Shown here: positions 6,980-9,414 of the stretch, piece after piece
How the letters are laid out: the number at the start of each line of letters is the position of its first letter
How positions within the stretch are numbered: position 1 is the first letter of the stretch
Notes under the pieces: generated by a model
Database searches by the model: none
What the model was told of the DNA's origin: nothing
The model's input: only the letters and a program-made list of their open reading frames with translations
DNA from: an uncultured Bacillota bacterium
Lineage (GTDB): Bacteria > Bacillota > Limnochordia > Limnochordales > ZCTH02-B6
Reading direction: 5' to 3'
Length of the DNA stretch: 9,414 nucleotides
Assembly (NCBI GenBank): GCA_937916565.1
Contig: CALFSR010000113.1
Span: forward strand, 1 to 9,414
Made by a program: the position numbers and the translations under genes

Positions 6980-7245
6980 CGCCGTGCCGCCTCAGTCGCC
7001 TGCAGGATGAGGCCGGCAACTTCATCGGCCAAGTCAGCCGGGAGGGCGATGCCTTTCCCCGGCAGCAGTTCCCCGTCGTTGCCCGGGTAAAACACCCGCA
7101 CGTCCACGTACACGCGCCCGGACTTTTCCGTCCGTCGCACCTGGATCACTTCACCACGATCGTTCTTGGTCACCTGGCCGACCAAGTCTTCCGCGTCCCA
7201 AAAGGGCTTGGCGCCGTTCTCCGCGGCCACAGCTCGGCGTGCCAT
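6976..7245 (-). CDS. PC4-domain (transcriptional coactivator p15-like) protein
   Basis: An 89-residue protein. Residues of about 33-80 follow the PC4 fold: a strand EVIQVRRTEKSGRVYVDVRVFY (33-53), then GELLPGKGIALP (58-69), the bacterial equivalent of the PGKKGISL signature, and a final helix LADEVAGLILQA. PC4 domains bind single-stranded or melted DNA as dimers; in bacteria the role is poorly defined and could be in transcription, recombination or repair. The N-terminal 32 residues are a variable extension. The ATG at 7245 has GGGAGG 8 nt upstream. Upstream on the same strand, 98 bp away, is the kinase-like gene. The gene's TAA lies inside the last codons of the converging phosphodiesterase gene, leaving no room for a terminator between them. 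Confidence 0.82.
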   Translation of the reverse strand: MARRAVAAENGAKPFWDAEDLVGQVTKNDRGEVIQVRRTEKSGRVYVDVRVFYPGNDGELLPGKGIALPADLADEVAGLILQATEAARR

Positions 7246-7297
7246 TAGGTCATCCTCCCTGCCACATCCGTTTGAACCGGTACCATAACCATACTAC

Positions 7298-7315
7298 GGC
7301 GGCCGCAAGGCCGCC
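7298..7315. repeat. GC-rich hairpin downstream of the kinase-like gene
   Basis: GGCGGCC-GCAA-GGCCGCC is a perfect seven-pair stem, 28 nt after the kinase-like stop and about 50 nt before the PC4 start. Without a following T-run it is a poor intrinsic terminator in either direction. It may still pause RNA polymerase or protect the 3' end of the upstream message. On the minus strand it is followed by a tandem TATGGT repeat (7293-7282) that could serve as a weak -10 for PC4. Confidence 0.4.
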
Positions 7316-7343
7316 TCGTCCACTACGCGGTAACTTTTCCTAA

Positions 7344-8642
7344 TCATCCGCTCCCGGCTGAGCCGGCGGCCGGCAGTTCCACGCGAACAATCGTCCCGGC
7401 TCCCGGTCGGGTCTGCATCGAGACCCGCCCTCCGTGGGCGGCGCCGATAATACGCTGGACCAGGAAAAACTCGGCTGAGTCCGCAAGCCCGCCGGTCCAC
7501 CCTTCGCCGCCGGCGGGATGGCTGATCCGGACGATCAGGTTTCCCTGGCGGCGCCGGTGCTCGCAGCGCACGTGGACCACCCCGCCGCTGGGCGTGCCCC
7601 GCACGGCCCTGCGGAGCAACTGGTCCAGAGCATACCGCAACAGGCGGTCGTTGCCGTAGATCAACGGTGCACGCGTTGGCGCACTCACCTTAAGGCTGAC
7701 GCCGGAGCGCCGCGCCCCCGCCTCCAGCTCCCGGGCCGCTTGGGTGACAACCGCCAGCAGGTCGACGGCGGAGCGGGGCATCTGGTCCGGGCGGACGACC
7801 CCCAGCACCTCAGCCAGCACCGTTTCGAGCTCGTCGATGGAGGAGACCACGTGCTTGAGAACGGCCTCGCGCCGCTCGGAGGCCTGCAGCATGGCCGCAA
7901 GCTCTGCGGACGCCCGTACCGCCGCCAGTGGATTGCGCACCTCGTGCACGGTCCACGACGCGACCCGCTCGAGGACTGCCGTCACACGAGGCTCGATGGA
8001 TCTGTCGGATTCCGACCCGCTTGAGCCTTCCTGCCAAGCGCTCCACACCCATCCCAACATCTCGGCCGCCGCCCGCAATATGTGCACCGCACCTTGCGGC
8101 AGGCGGCAACCCTGCACCGCCAAGGCCAAAACGGCGCGGGAACGCCCACCCTTGACCGGCACGGGTGCGGCGCAGCACGCCCAGTCGTGAAAGTCGGCGC
8201 AGTAGTGCTCCGGTCCGCTGACAACGGCCAACCGGGCGCCACCGCAAGCCAGCGCCACCGCCGACGTACCCGCGGTCGCCTCCGAGAGACGCTGGCCGGG
8301 CAGGAGCCACGGCTCAAAGCCTCGACCGCCGGCGACGGCCAAAAGAACCCCTTCGTCGTCCGCCAGTATGGCCGCGCCGGCCTGCCGCGCGGCGTGGATC
8401 CAAGCCCTAAGTTGCCGCAGGACAGGCCGGGCTATCGCCACAAGGGGCCCGTAATCGGCCAGGCGCTCCCGCAGCGCTCGCATGGGAAGAGGCTCCAACA
8501 CGGGGTGTCCCGGGTCGAGCCCGAGGGCGCGGCACCGCTGCCAGCTGGCTGCGATGGGCCGCCGGACGGAGCGCGGGCAGTCCCCCGTGCGCACGAATTG
8601 CGCCCATGCGCGGCGCTGAGCCGCGTCCCGGTCGTAAGGCAC
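7344..8642 (-). CDS. AcoR-like GAF sensor fused to a histidine-kinase-like module with degenerate ATPase
   Basis: 432 residues, apparently cytoplasmic. Residues 1-50 carry the N-terminus typical of AcoR/DhaR activators (RRPIAASWQRCRALGLDP), and about 70-200 form a GAF domain with the same family marks (EATAGTSAVALA, EHYCADFHDW). In AcoR/DhaR this part precedes a sigma-54 AAA+ domain; here it precedes a dimerisation helix with His233 in VHEVRNPLA, a good H-box. The final part (about 320-425) aligns with an HATPase domain, with HGGRVSMQTRPGAGT near the end, but the N-box reads LDQLLRRA without its asparagines and no DxGxG or GLGL box can be found. It may therefore be a pseudokinase or phosphotransferase. 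I chose the GTG at 8642, which has GGAGGGAG upstream; the frame opens earlier, to 8753, but that would overlap the preceding gene. The partner regulator is not in the window. Confidence 0.82.
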   Translation of the reverse strand: MPYDRDAAQRRAWAQFVRTGDCPRSVRRPIAASWQRCRALGLDPGHPVLEPLPMRALRERLADYGPLVAIARPVLRQLRAWIHAARQAGAAILADDEGVLLAVAGGRGFEPWLLPGQRLSEATAGTSAVALACGGARLAVVSGPEHYCADFHDWACCAAPVPVKGGRSRAVLALAVQGCRLPQGAVHILRAAAEMLGWVWSAWQEGSSGSESDRSIEPRVTAVLERVASWTVHEVRNPLAAVRASAELAAMLQASERREAVLKHVVSSIDELETVLAEVLGVVRPDQMPRSAVDLLAVVTQAARELEAGARRSGVSLKVSAPTRAPLIYGNDRLLRYALDQLLRRAVRGTPSGGVVHVRCEHRRRQGNLIVRISHPAGGEGWTGGLADSAEFFLVQRIIGAAHGGRVSMQTRPGAGTIVRVELPAAGSAGSG

Positions 8643-8688
8643 AGTGCGTGCTCCCTCCGTTGCGGTCACCCACGATGGGACGGACAGT

Positions 8689-9414
8689 TCAGCGGGACGA
8701 AGCCGGATTCCTGTGGCCGTCCCCATCCCCGGAGGGGGATGGGGAAGGGGCAATCCCGAGGAGCGGTTGCAGGTCTTCCCAGCGGGTGACAGGCGGCGAG
8801 CAGCTGACGTTTTCGCACACGTACGCCGTGAGCCGTCCTCCCACGGGCGCCCGGTCGTGCAGGAAGCCCGGGGGTGTGCGCCCGGACTCTGGGTCGTGGC
8901 CGGCGATGACCCGGTGGGGGATGTACACCCGGTGAATCTTGGCCAACAGTTCCCTCCCCGCCGCGCTGGAGACCGGTCCGATCAGGCCGATCTCCTTAAA
9001 GCCGCGATGGTACTGGTCCAAGGCCAGAATCATCGAACCTGTCCCCCAAGGATTGCGTGCGATTTGCCCGCCAAACGCGGCAAGCAGCTCTTCCGTCTTG
9101 ACGCGCCACATCTCGCCGCCGGTGAGGGCGTGCAGCCTCAGCCACGTGATGGCCGCTATTCCATTGCCCGCCGGCGTGGACTCGTCCCACAACTCTTTTG
9201 GACGCGCCAGCGGCACGGGGTAGCCGGCCGGCGTCATGAACAAGCCGCCTTCCTCGTTGTCCCAGAACAGCTCGATCATGCGCCGCGCCAGGCGTTCCGC
9301 CTCCGCCAAGTACTCGCTTTCCAGAGTCGCCTCGTACAGGTCCACCAGCGCGGCGGCAAGATATGCATAATCATCCAGAAACCCGGGCGCGGATGCGCCC
9401 CCGCCCGCCCAGCT
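8689..9414 (-). CDS. YyaL/DUF255-family protein (thioredoxin-domain family, C-terminal part)
   Basis: 241 residues of a C-terminus; the gene continues past the right edge. Full-length relatives have about 600-700 residues, with an N-terminal thioredoxin-like domain and an (alpha/alpha)6-barrel domain like that of glycan-processing enzymes. Visible here is the barrel end: GFLDDYAYLAAALVDLYEAT close to the edge, WDNEEGGLFMT, the conserved RPKELWDESTPAGNGIAA, and near the end TAYVCENVSCSPPVT, a signature of the family. The biochemical role is not established. After the usual end (about DLQPLL) comes a tail of about 22 residues rich in Ser, Pro, Gly and Asp that is encoded by a perfect DNA palindrome and resembles no family member I know. 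The stop is 46 bp before the kinase-like gene's start, so the two are probably co-transcribed. Confidence 0.92.
   Translation of the reverse strand, partial: SWAGGGASAPGFLDDYAYLAAALVDLYEATLESEYLAEAERLARRMIELFWDNEEGGLFMTPAGYPVPLARPKELWDESTPAGNGIAAITWLRLHALTGGEMWRVKTEELLAAFGGQIARNPWGTGSMILALDQYHRGFKEIGLIGPVSSAAGRELLAKIHRVYIPHRVIAGHDPESGRTPPGFLHDRAPVGGRLTAYVCENVSCSPPVTRWEDLQPLLGIAPSPSPSGDGDGHRNPASSR
8721..8744. repeat. Perfect 10-bp palindrome (REP-like) at the 3' end of the YyaL-type gene
   Basis: CCCCATCCCC-GGAG-GGGGATGGGG: ten perfect pairs around a 4-nt loop, inside the last codons of the YyaL-type gene and about 80 bp before the kinase-like start. The strength and perfection of the stem, and its position in an extra C-terminal tail, suggest an inserted dispersed element or an mRNA control hairpin. 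No second copy occurs in this window. Confidence 0.6.

Noticed and set aside
8643..8753. Earlier start for the kinase-like gene
   Set aside because: It would overlap the end of the YyaL-type gene and read through the palindrome; the GTG at 8642 has GGAGGGAG at suitable spacing.
1..9414. Intrinsic terminators, tRNAs, CRISPR or mobile elements
   Set aside because: Several strong hairpins exist but none is followed by a T-run. No regularly spaced repeats, transposase-like frames or tRNA-like sequence were found by eye.

Overview
This 9.4 kb window is GC-rich chromosomal DNA with ordinary gene spacing and strong GGAGG-type ribosome binding sites. A Spo0E-like small protein (tentative), a PC4-domain protein, a YyaL-type protein and a YkuE/YaeI-type phosphodiesterase together suggest a high-GC, probably thermophilic or compost-type, endospore-forming member of the Bacillota. 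The genus cannot be read from the sequence. I see no rRNA, tRNA, CRISPR array, insertion sequence or phage gene.

Layout. Positions 1-4037 hold a minus-strand operon in transcription order SDR dehydrogenase, NAD-type aldehyde dehydrogenase, acetyl-CoA synthetase; the last gene runs off the left edge. The three enzymes form a logical alcohol/carbonyl to aldehyde to acid to acyl-CoA route. A 191-bp divergent intergenic region (4038-4228) carries an AT-rich promoter candidate framed by a perfect inverted repeat. It separates this operon from a plus-strand gene (4229-5692) for a secreted gluzincin-like protein whose zinc site looks lost. Convergent to that gene lies a small minus-strand Spo0E-like gene (5753-5965). 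Divergent from the Spo0E-like gene is a membrane-anchored calcineurin-type phosphodiesterase (6140-6979), whose stop overlaps that of a convergent PC4-domain gene (6976-7245).

The right end is a minus-strand series: a YyaL/DUF255 protein (partial, off the right edge), then a 432-residue protein joining an AcoR-like GAF sensor to a histidine-kinase dimerisation helix and a badly degraded ATPase domain, then PC4. A perfect 10-bp palindrome sits in the last codons of the YyaL gene, just before the kinase-like gene's ribosome binding site.

The most interesting items are the sensor protein with an intact phospho-acceptor histidine box but an eroded ATP site, the apparently inactive secreted peptidase homologue, the Spo0E-like gene with an altered signature, and the promoter architecture at 4071-4113. 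No single novel multi-gene defence or mobile system is evident. Functional calls come from motif recognition by eye, without database searches.
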